A DNA stretch of 64,000 bases from Branchiostoma belcheri. Its lineage: Eukaryota; Chordata; Leptocardii; Amphioxiformes; Branchiostomatidae. The DNA lies in contig NW_017804509.1 in assembly GCF_001625305.1 (NCBI RefSeq), forward strand, positions 653,549 through 717,548, read 5' to 3'. Below the pieces are notes generated by a model that was given only the letters and a program-made list of their open reading frames with translations, did no database searches and was not told where the DNA came from. The translations under genes were made by a program, and so were the position numbers. Shown here piece by piece: positions 1-12,000 of this stretch. How positions within the stretch are numbered: the stretch's first letter is position 1; the number at the start of each line of letters is the position of its first letter.

Positions 1-74
1 AAAGACAACAACAATTACATCAACAACAACAACAACAACAACAACTGGCAGGAGGGGACCTGCTGAGGGCTCAG
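1..74 (+). CDS. Q-rich exon end of the TIF1-like gene (partial)
   Basis: In the third frame the first 74 bases read as a glutamine run opening [10 protein letters not shown] and ending LLRAQ, followed by GT at 75. The outgoing phase 0 fits the next exon at 2065/2068, whose first residues ([10 protein letters not shown]) resemble it, so the two may be duplicated Q-rich exons. Low-complexity CAA repeats can mimic this, so the call is tentative. Confidence 0.4.
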
Positions 75-3000
75 GTACATGTACATGTATGCACCATAGT
101 GCTGTGTGCCAGTTCACTGGACTTGGATCTGGACTTGTAAGAATGTTTAGGTTCAATTAAAAAAAAACCTAAAAGTCAAGAACCGAGTCCAGACTTATTA
201 CCATAAAAGACCATTTCACATACCCCTTGTCTTCCCAAACCACCTAAAATCTTCTGTAGATTGCAAAATCTTTGCTGCAAAATGAAGAAAACATTGTCAT
301 CGGGCATCGTCAAGTACCGGCCTCCATGTTATGTGGCCAAAGTTTTGCCCAAATGACATTGCAAGGTTGCCGGCATGCAATTATGTATATGCCATGGGTT
401 TAGGTCCAGACTTACAAGTCCGGAACTGAACCTAAACCTCTGGACTTGAATCCAGACCTGAACCTAAATGTGGGTTTAGGTTTGCAGCACTAATGCACCA
501 TGATACTGTATGGAAGGTGTCAGATGTATTCAGTGTACAAAATACTTTTTTGAACCAGGTTGTCCAGTGGGCAACCTACGGCAAAAATTAGGTTGCCCAT
601 CAGAATTTTAGGTTGCCCCATCTATAAGTTACTACTTTCCTCAAATTAAGTAATGTTACATACATAAGCCTTTGAGTTTGACAATATTTCTAACAGCCTT
701 TAGTTAACTGATACTTAAGTAATAGCCATTAATACCTAAAATTAAAAAGCATCTGCTGGATACAGTAAATGCAAGCCAAGTGGGCATGATTTGGGGGGGG
801 GGGGCATTCTTAAAATTCAGGTAGCACACTGGCCTATCTAGGTTCAAGAATAGGTTGCCCCAAGTAAAATTTGGTTGCCCGGGGCAACTGGGCAACCAGG
901 TATTTTGCACACTGGTATTACTACATGTATATTAGTGTTTGCTACTTTATTGGGTTGTATTTATGGATACGTACCTGGGAACAGAGACATTTATGGTGAA
1001 TAATGACATTGTAAAACAGTCAAAATTTCCTAAGAAGACCACTTAAAGGACCTGAAAAGTATGTGAACAGGTGGTCACTATAGACAGGCTTCTCAATGCT
1101 TGTGTCATTATAGGAAGAAATATCTAAGGGGCCACCAAAAAGTTGTCACATTGGGCAGGTGGTCCTTATGTAGGTTATTAGGTGGTCACTTAGTACAGGT
1201 TTGACTGATAAAAATCTCTGCTAAGAATTGAGGGGTAAAACTAAAAAGGCCGACATTTGCTTGGGAGCAAATACAGCATATTTCAGTCCATCTCCCTCCC
1301 ACGCAAAAGTGGACTATTCCAAACTTACCCCAGTGCAAAACTGGCAAAGGTTCTCAAATAAATGAATTAAATAGTAGCTATATGAGAACAAAGATGCAAC
1401 AACAAGTACTTTGAATCTCAAAAGCTTTACTAATCTTATTACAGGTATGCAAAAACTAACAATGATGAGATTTGATACATTTTGAAGGTCTTAGGCACAT
1501 AAAATTGAATGTGTGGGTCATTACGCACCACTTAGGTGCAATGTGACCTCAGGTAACCCGCAATGGAACACGTGTTCCATGGCTCAGGATCCAAAAATCC
1601 ATTTTTTGTCGAAAAATGCCCCAAAAAACCTTCATAAAAATTTTTCAAAGGCATGTTTCAAAAAAATGAAAAAAAAAGTCTGGGGGTATTTGCCCACTCT
1701 ACCTCCATGCCAAATTTCAGGTCATTTGGCTGAATGATGGCGGAGTTGAATCCCTTTGACTGTTTGGCAGGAGAAGGAGGAGGAGAAGGAGAAACACGAG
1801 GGAACACAATATATTTCATCCATACCATGGTATGGACTGAAATATAAATAGTTGCTAAGGAGGATATAAGGGTTTTCTTTTACGCAGCTAATTTTGTCCT
1901 ACCTTGCTTACATTTCGGTGCCTATCAGAGCTTCTGACTGGAGTTCTGCTTCTCGCTGTTTGGTTGTGTAAAAGAAAACCCCTACATGTATATCCTATAC
2001 TGTTCGAACCTGAATGAAACTATTTTCGGTAGTAGCTTAGAAGTTTGCATTCTTGCTCTATCAGCAGGAAAGACAAAGACAGCTCCATCAACAACAACAA
2101 CAGCTCCAACAACAACACCAGCAGCAGCAACAACAACACCAGGCTGCAAACCAGCAGAGGAACGTGCCCCCCTCGTCCGGTATCCGCCCCCCTCCCCCCC
2201 TGGTCCCCCGCTCCTCCGGCGCAGGCCACCCGAGCCAGAGACCCGACATGACACAGAGGGCAAACCTTCAGCAGCAGCAACACCAGATGAGACAGCTGCA
2301 GGCTTATATACAGAGGGCACAGGCTCAGGGTGGGTTTGTTTGAATGTTTATTTATTTGCACAAAAACATGTACAGTGAAGCAATGAAATCTATACAAAAA
2401 AAACTAGAAAGATAACAATTGGAAATCAAATGCATAATGTTTACCTTCGTATATGGTCTGTTCTGTTAATTCTTACTCAAACACATTCATATATATATAA
2501 ATGGTGCTATAAAATTGCAATATGATGTAACCCAACACTAGTTACCATGGTGACAGACAGCTGGTTCAGGTCATTTACCTTATTCGAATGGCAAAGATGA
2601 AGAAACTGAAAACAGAATGCAGGAGCGAAGAATCATGAAAAGGCTTAATATGTTCAGTTGAAAATTGGTAACTTTGACAATGTTTAGGCAGTCTTAATGA
2701 TGCACTTAGGGAAGGCAATGTCTGACAGGAGTTTCTGACAAGAGGTAGACAGCTTGTATATGACATGAGCAAGGTAGCAACCCAAATGAAGTTCTAACCC
2801 TTCTCCCTCCCTGTTGGTGTCTGCAGCCCAGCTACAGCAGATGAGTCCAGGTGCAGCAGCTGCAGCCTTTCAGCAGAACAAACAGCTGCAGGGGTTCACA
2901 GGTGCAGGGCCGCAGCAACAGGTAACATTGTACCTTCAGTTTTTTGTTTATCTATTTTCTTTATTTGTGTATAGCTACTAACTAGTAAATTTATATCATC

Positions 3001-6000
3001 TTATTTGGCAGTAATGTTACACATAATATGATATAATGTTACACATAATATCAAGAACTGATATCATTTTGATCAGAACTAAAATTCTTGCTGAAATTTG
3101 ATGTTGAATTGTAACATCCTATATATGCCATATGGCCTAAAGAATTCTTTTTATTTTTTTTTCATGGTTAATTTAAATCTTAATCTGAATTCCAGGTGCC
3201 CACCTCGTCAGGCCTGGTCAACCTGAACAGTCTTCCCAAGCTTCTGAGTGTCCCTCCCCTGACCCAGGAGCAGTTACAGACCCTGGCACAGAAGGCAGCT
3301 AACCTGGCTAACCTGCAGAGGGCACAGCCAAGCAGGCAACAGGTATGGAGTTATGTTTAATTTGTATCACCCTAACTCACCCAAAATGCATGTTAGCAGA
3401 ACGTACTGCGCCTGCACGACACCCAGATTTTTCGTTGGATGTTTTAGTTGCAGTATGTTCTGCCAACGTGCTGATTCAAGACCGCATGAATTTTATTTCT
3501 TGGTTCTCTTATTTCAAAAGAGACGTAATTGTACGTCCTGATTTTTTTTCAGAGTACTTTTATGTTCACCGTTTTCACGGTCACTTCAGTCTGTACTGTG
3601 AAAGTATCATTATCGTTATTAAATCAATTTTCTTCCCCCCCCTCCCCTGCACTTGCTTCCTCTGTGAGTTCCATGAACATGTCCATTTTCGTCAAATCTT
3701 TAGATTTTGCTATGGCAAACACAAAGTGTGCTACAGTACTGCTGAAGTAGAAGAGCAACATAAAAACAAAATCTGTCAAGTTTTCCTTTTAATCTGTATT
3801 AAAATGCTGAGAACCAAAGGAATGAAATGATGTGGTCTCGCTCTAAATACTGACCTCTCTAACTACTCACACAACTCAGACCGCAGTAGGACAGCTCCAG
3901 GGTTTGGTGCAGTCTGCAGGCAGGCCAGACAACCACCCTGTAAACTTCATCAGACCTCAGGTACAAATCAGTTTAAGTGGCCGTCAACTTGTGGTGACTG
4001 GTGTGGACAGTGCCTAGTCTAGTGGACACAAAGGATCTACGTGTAGAGGTTGCGGGCTTGATCCTTGTATTCCAGGCTAGACAACGTGTCCAAGGGAAAG
4101 GCTATTTGCGTGACTTTCTTTATTTCACCCAGGAGTAAAAAATGGGTACCTGACTTCGGTTAGTAAGGTAAAAGGTGGTGGAAGGAGAGTGATGGGCTCT
4201 GCCATCCAGTTCATTTTTGTACCTTGCCCTAGACACAGTGGATTAACAACCATACTGCCCCTGGGCCTCAAGAAGGCCATTGCATTTTTATCTACTTTAC
4301 CTACTTTGATTGTTGTGGCTCTTCTCAAACACGGGACCTTCGGTTTGACATCCAATCCTAGAGGACATCCCTAACCAAAGATAGGTGCTAATCTTCACCT
4401 GAGGCAAGTGAACAAAACGAGCCATTCAGAACAAGTCTAATATTTCACGGTTTGACACAGAGCTTTTGTGCGAATCAAAATCTGAACCATTCTTGCCCTG
4501 AAGAAGGTGACAGACAGTCAAGCAAACATTGGATTTGGAAAGCCGCAGGCTGTTGAATATAAAGGACTCACTCATCACTCACTCACTCACTCACTCACTC
4601 ACTCACTCACTCACTCACTCACTCACTCACTCACTCACTCACTCACTCACTCACTCACTCACTATCAAGTTTATTGTTTGTTGTTTCCCTTTTTCCGAGG
4701 GTTAGACGTGCTTGCACACTGGTGCTGAGGCTCGATGGCTGCCTGCCACTTGCCTCTATCTGTCCTGTGGGTTCATGTTCTGCAGGTTTAGGTGGTGGAA
4801 GTCCTGTCTTATGTTGTCCATCCATCTCTTCCTTGGATGCAAAGTGGGTTTTGGCCTTCCACATCCACTGTGATGGCCTTCTTTCGTTTACGGTCTTCGA
4901 TTTCTTGTTTTCAGATGTTCCCCTGCATTCCCGGTCCCCCTGCTGCCCAGCATGTTGGGCGTTCGATCCCTGCATTCCAGGCTAGACATTGTGTCCTAGG
5001 GAAAGGCAATTCGCAAGACTTTTCTCACTCCACCCAGGTGTAAAATTGGTCCCTGGATTCAGTTGGTGAGGTTAAAGGTGGTGGAAGGAGAGGGATGGGC
5101 ACTGCCTTCAAATACTGTGCCCTCGACACAGTAGATTAACAACCCACTGCCCTTGGGCCTCAAAAAGGCCATGGGACTACATTTACTTACATGTACCTTG
5201 ATGGTTGTGGTTCTCCTCAAACACGGGACCTTCGGTTTTATATCCAATCCAAAAGAACATCCCTAACCCTAACCTTAACCTAAGCAAGGTACTCATCCTC
5301 ACCTGAGTCAAGTGAACAAGAGAAGAAATTCACAACAAAAACTCTAAACTCTTCACTTCGATTTCTTGTTTTCAGATGTTCCAGCATATTCCCGGACCCC
5401 CTGCGGCCCAGCCTGCCCCAAACCCGTCCCACCCGCCCCCACCCAGACCCGCAGCCCCACCCTATCCCAGCGGCGCTCCTCCCAACATGCAACAGGGCAT
5501 GGCGGCACTGCCGAGAGAGGAGGAGAGAGTAGATAGCGGGATCGCCAGCTCGCCATCCGACAATGGACAGGTTCGTTGTTTGTATCTTCTTTAGAAGCCA
5601 AGTTCAATTATAGCCCTTTCCACACCAGAGTTTTTTGCGAAAGAAATTTGTAAAGAATTACTAAATGTAGACCAGTATCAGTCTGAAATTCAAAGCAAAC
5701 CTCAGTTATCACAATTACTATTTTGCTAGAGAAAGTTTTAAAGAATTAGACCCAATGTAAGTCTGTAATGTAGAATAAAAATCAATCCAAATGGTTTATT
5801 AGTCAAATGAGAATCTTGCAGTTACAGGATGAATTACATCTTGTTGCATCATTGAATTAAAAAAATAGCCAAAATGGGATTCTTAATTGCACATGAACAT
5901 GTTAAGTTGAACTATTTGCTGTTAATGTCATAGCAAACTTAACAAGGGTTATCAAAAGTTTTTTTTATGCCTAAACATTTCCTATGGTAAGTGTAGAATA

Positions 6001-9000
6001 AAAGCACAATGTACTGGGCTAAGCACTAACTACAGGGTCTTTATCAGGCCCAGGCACCATCACCAAGACATCAGGTACCCATGACTTTATCTGAACCAAG
6101 ACCTTATAACGGGAAAATCATCCTTTTGAATAACGTTCCGTATCTGTGCATAGAGTTGGTAAGTACAGGCTGGACCAAGGGCTGTCAGGGTTAACTTAAA
6201 AGTTTACCCATTTTGCAAGCATGAAAGCAGTTGTGGCATCTATGGGTTCACTAAACCTTCAGCCTGCTAAGGTACATTAGCTGCTTGGCACCAAATTTGT
6301 ATGCATTATTTGGTTATGGTGGATTCATTCCTCAAGCTAAACAACATCTATCAACACCACAGTCGTCCCTCAGTAAGACATCTGGAGCCGCATGGTTCCC
6401 GTTTAGAACTTTTGTTCAGCCCGTCACTTGATATAGCCTCAGTGCACTTTAAGAGGCCCACACTGCGAAATCGGTCTTGATAGGCAGAATAAAAGATGTC
6501 TTACTAAGGGATGACTTCGGTGTGAAAGATCTGTATCTGTATAGCCGGTATAACCGCCTTTCAGCATAACACACCAGCTTCTGTATCTGTATAGCCGGTA
6601 TAACCGCCTTTCGGCGTAACACACCAGCTTCTGTATCTGTATAGCCGGTATAACCGCCTTTCGGCCTAACACACCAGCTTCTGTATCTGTATAGCCGGTA
6701 TAACCGCCTTTTGGCCTAACACACCAGCTACATGTTGGTTGGTAAGCTTGAGGAATGAATCCACTCTGCTATACAATGCATAATTTGGTTAAGCAGTAGG
6801 GAGAAGGTGAAACATAGAAGTGCTTATAATATCCCATATAAAAGCCATATTACCAGTGGGCAGCATGTTGGGATTCAGGACAGCTTGGGTGGAATTTGAA
6901 GACCTTGCTTTGTGAAATAGATGGTGTTGTCATGGTTACAACCTGTGAATGACCTCTGACCTCTCCTGACAGGTCAACTCCCCGCCTGAGAACGCAGCGG
7001 CGGCGGCAGGGGCTGCTGGGCCTGAGGGTCAAAGGTCAAGGTCAAGACCTAGCAGCCGGGACAGCGCAGGGTAAGTTCAGGTCTTGAAACACAGTCAGAA
7101 ATTTGTTCTTCAACTTCTTGTAAAAAGTAGTTTTCAGTAGTATTGAATGTGTCAACCTACAGTTTTAATCTGTTAAACAAAATTGTGATCATAATTCAGT
7201 AACTTATAAAGTTATGAGGTTTCCCACTAAGACTAAGATTGTGCCTTTTGAAGTTAGAATGGTTATTTCTACTTCTGCAGGAATAAGCTATCATCAAAAT
7301 GGTTTTAAGCATATCAGAAAATGACATTAAAACTTGATGTTAACCATTTTCTTCTTTACCCTTTTTTGTTGCAACGTTTCATTTGTTTTATTCTTACCCC
7401 CTGATGATCATAAAACCAACACATTTTCTTATTGCTTGGCCATATTACCATATTAATATTCTCAATTTATTAATATCTCTTTCTTATCACTAATTGCCTC
7501 GTCATCTCTAACCAGGACATGCCCATATCCAAATCTCCCCTCGTATTATTTCTCCCCAAGATTTCAGCCCCAAGTTCCTCTACAAGACATCATGAAAGAC
7601 GTGAAGAAGGAGAAACTGGACGCAGGTGCCGGCGGGTCCAGCTGCAGTTTTGCAGCCACAAGCCAGGGGGAGCCGGGCACCAGCACCAGCAGCACTGCCA
7701 ATGTTAGAGTAAAGCAGGAAAAAGTAAGTCTGAAAATTAAGCCTAGTATAACAAATGTATACATGTTGTCAAAGCTGATATTCAGGGGACTACGAAAACC
7801 TGGTCTATGCTGACAGATGGTCACTATAGACAGTATTCTTAATGCTTGTACCAATTTGAAAATTAACTAAAAGATTACCAAAAGTGGTCTTATTAGCCAG
7901 GTGATCCTTATGTAGAGGTTGTCACTAGTAAAGGTTTGATTGTTGAAGCCCTCCAAATTGTCATCATCATCATCATCTACCATCCTTCAAAGAGGTGGAG
8001 TATACAAAGTTAGAACGCCAAAACTGTTTGTCATTCATCGCAGAGATAAGTTCCAGGCCCTCCAAGCCTGTTTCAGTTTCTATAAGTTTCTTAAGTGTTA
8101 TGTTTGGACGTCGAACTCTTCTCTTTGTATCAGGGTTCCAGAGTAGAAGCCTACTGGCCGGTTCTTCACTACGTACTGTACTACATGACCGGCCAAGCTT
8201 AGTCGTTGACATTTAACTACTGTAGTTACATTTGGTAACGAACCGTATAACTGTTCGTTAGTAGTTTGTTTCCACCATGGTGTATTGAAAACTACTCGCA
8301 GCACTGTCTGTTGCCTTATCTCATTGGGAAGGTACATAATTCCTTTCCCTGTACATTTGTATAGTCCCAAATTTATTGATTCTGTATCTGTATAGCCGGT
8401 ATAACCGCCTTTCGGCATAACACACCAGCTTCGCAGGCACGCGGCGCGACGGCAGCTAGCTACATTACACCGATCGATTCAAATTACATGTATGAAACAA
8501 ACAAGCAAAAATGCATCTTTTTTTCCCCTCCTGAACCCAGGGACTGCAGCACACCTGTGGAAGAGGAGAAGGTGAAAATGAACATCTCAGCACAGCTGGC
8601 TCTGCCTCGGCAACGGTGGAACTTCCCCCGGCAACAACAGGGCTTCCCGTGGCAAACACAGGTCAGGGTTAGAAGTTTCTGCAGTCTACTTTCTGCAAAG
8701 ACATTTGCAATATTACAGATTACAAATTACAAATTAAGCAACCTGCAGTTTTGCAAGACTGATGCAATGGCCAAGTGGGGGTAGAGTGCTTGCTTTGCAT
8801 TTGATGGGTCGTGAGTTTGATCCCTGGCCGAGTCATATCAAAGACTTACAAAAATGGTACATACTGCTTTCTCTGCTTAGCACTCAGCATTTAAAAAAAC
8901 TGTATGGGAGTTTAACACACACCACTGCCAGTGGACTAGCCCCCTGCTGTAGTGATTGCACAACTGTGTGGCCCAAAGGCTACGAAACGAAGATGGGCGA

Positions 9001-12000
9001 CACCATGTGCGACCATGGTTTCGGTTCATTCGGTAGGGTTTAACTAACTAAATAACTAACTACAATATTGCAGCACACTGAAAAAAAAGTATTTCTACAT
9101 TTTGTACCACTGCAGGTCTACCTCTACCCACAGCAGCAGATGCCCTAGCAGCCATGGATGCGGCGCCCACCCACAACCCTGATGACCCAAACGAAGACTG
9201 GTGTGCCGTCTGTCACAATGGAGGCGACCTGCTCTGCTGTGACACGTGTCCTAAAGTCTACCACCTCAACTGTCATGTACCCAACATTCCTGCCATGCCC
9301 AGGTAAGGCAATAGGTGTTGTAAGGTGTAACACACCTGGCCAGAAGTTTAAGACACCTGTCCTTAGGTGTAAGTTCCTTACCTGTCCTATTCATAAGTTT
9401 TTACCACCCAGACTGTCCTGTCTCAAGCATTTCTGCCATGACTAGGTGGCAAACAATGAATTGTAAACTGTACATGCCAGCATATTTTCATCATGATCCT
9501 ATTTTGTACAGTAAGACACTATTGAACTATTTTTTCTCAATAACTGTTCAACAGGATATAGGGGATTTCTTTTTTACACAACCACAAGATCGTACCTTGC
9601 TGATGTTTCGGTGTCTATCAGAAGTAACTATTCAACAGATCTACTATGAGTGGTTAAAATGAGTCTAGTAGTGATATTGTTTCCTAGTTACAACTAATAA
9701 AACTAAAACATGGGTCCCCTTCCTGTCCCCCCCAGTGGAGATTTCATGTGCACGTTGTGTGAAGAGTTACCAGACGCAGACACCACACCCATATCTGAAC
9801 ATGGCAACAAGAGGAAAGCACCGACCGGCATGCCTGACAGAGACCTAAAGGTAACCCCCATTTTATAACAGTTTTTATCGTACCTTGTTTCATTAATGGT
9901 GTTTTTGTTTTAGGATCATCAAGCAGCATGTTGGAATTTTTCCAAAAACATTTTGTAAATTTTAAAATGGCATATTAGTTGTGTGAGTTTAGATAGGGCT
10001 AACTGGACAATAAATGTAAATCTTGTTTTATTTCCTATAGGTGTGTGAGAAGATTCTCCTGGAGTTGTTTTCCCATGAACACAGTGTCCCTTTCCACGAT
10101 CCAGTCCCCACTTCAGTAAGTATCCGTACACATCTTCAAACGTTAGCAAATACATTTTGTATGCAGTGCCCGGTGCTTCATGTCTATCTTCTCTTGAAAA
10201 GGCAGACATTTTTTTCGAAATGACAGTTCTATTCAGTTGCTTGAGTAACAATTTCCTTGTGTATCTCATGTACATCATGGATGTCTAACCGTCATCTACA
10301 TATCTTTCTTCACATCATTTTATTAATCCAATATCTATAGATGGTACTTTCAAGGAGTTTTACTCTACTAGTCAGAGTGCTTTTTTCTTATATATTTACA
10401 AATTTTGTCAGTACATGAATGTGTAAAGTTATAGTTTTATTCTTATCTATGATATTGTGTATCTGTAGGTCCCGAACTATCACAGGATCATCGCCCACCC
10501 GATGGACCTGACCACCATCAAGAGTAAACTGCACAGGAAGCACTTTAACCACTACCAGAGTGTGGAGGAGTTTATCTACGATGTGGCCCTGGTCCTCACC
10601 AACTGTGCTAAGTACAACCTGGTGAGAAACTTAGTAGCATGGATAAAGCATGCTTTTAGCAGCTAAGGTCACACCAATTTGATTTATTGGTTCTCTTGAT
10701 TTTTTTCTGATTTGCAAAAAAAAAAAAGATTCTGGTTCTGAATCAAATCATTTCTAAAATCCTTTTCTCCCTAGTTGTTACAGTTTTACCATCTAACAAT
10801 TCAGCAGTTTGATTAAATTAAAAGTTCAAAATTCATTGTTTAAATATTAACCCAAATTATGTGTTGAGTTCATGGCTCCTATCATAGCATTTGGGGCTAT
10901 AGTAGGATGTCTAGACCTTTTTTAATGTTTTTTAACGCTGTCACTTCATATTTTTTCTGAAAAAAAAATCTGAGAACTAACAAATTAAAATGGTGTGGCT
11001 AATCTCCAAGCAGATCCTTTGGTGGCAAAATCATAACAAACTGGCAAGGCAAAAGAGCTTGACTGCATTCTACATTTCTTTACATTCCGCTTAGGACATG
11101 TGATACAAGCTGAAAAGATTATTGAAAGTCTGGAGTAAAAAAAAAAAATGATAGAAAAGGTCAATTTTTAATAGTTTTTGGTCAGGAGGAACCCAAAGAA
11201 TGATTTGAATGAGTCTGGTGTAATTTCAGCATCAGCTAGGGCGGTTTCTTTTTTCTGCTTTTTCTCTGGTGAGGTGGCAGAGTGACTTGGTTTGTTCTTC
11301 GACTCTACTTTCCTTTACTCAAGCACATAGGAATCTAGAAAGAAATAGCTTACCAAAAGTACCAAAAGTAGTAGCAATTTCAAACCATGCTTGCACTGGA
11401 TCCTACATGAAACTATAACTGGCTTTCACAACTTTGTATGTGGCTGACTGTTGAGGCAAAGTGATGTATGTTTGCTTATTGAATTTTAGGCTGCTGAAAC
11501 GTATTTCCATTTGCTTATGGCAATCAATGCTTTACACATTTATGTGTGGAAGTTGTATTGTATCATTGCAATTGTGATATAAATTTTGAAAACTCCACCT
11601 TTGCATTTTTGTGGCATAGAGTCTGCACTAAGCTCTGTTCAAAGGGAAGAAGACATTTGATTTTTTTATCAATCTTGGATAGATATTGGGTAGACCCTGC
11701 AGCTAAATAGTGCTGATTTCCAAGGGAGCCCATGACAGATAAACTGAAAAAAAAGAAAGATCATAAATAATACAAAATTCAATCATCGCACATTACAAAC
11801 CATACAAAGTAAATGAAAAATGATAATATGATATGATAACAGTAATTATAATTGTTTCTTTCTGTTTTTGCTCGTCTCTCTGCCCCTACTACAGGGGGAG
11901 TCGGAGGTCGGCCACGCGGGAAAGCTGATCGCAGACTTTTTTACGGAACGGTTGGCCACCTACTGCCCAGATCATGTCGAAACGTTTGTGTGCACGCTGG

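Noticed and set aside
1982..2397. Several overlapping frames on both strands around the CAG/CAA repeats
   Set aside because: Low-complexity repeats of the Q-rich exon keep all frames open; only the Gln frame fits the flanking exon phases.
3345..3830. 161-codon open frame starting inside a TIF1-like exon
   Set aside because: It is read-through of the donor at 3343 into the intron, in a different frame, with no recognisable domain.
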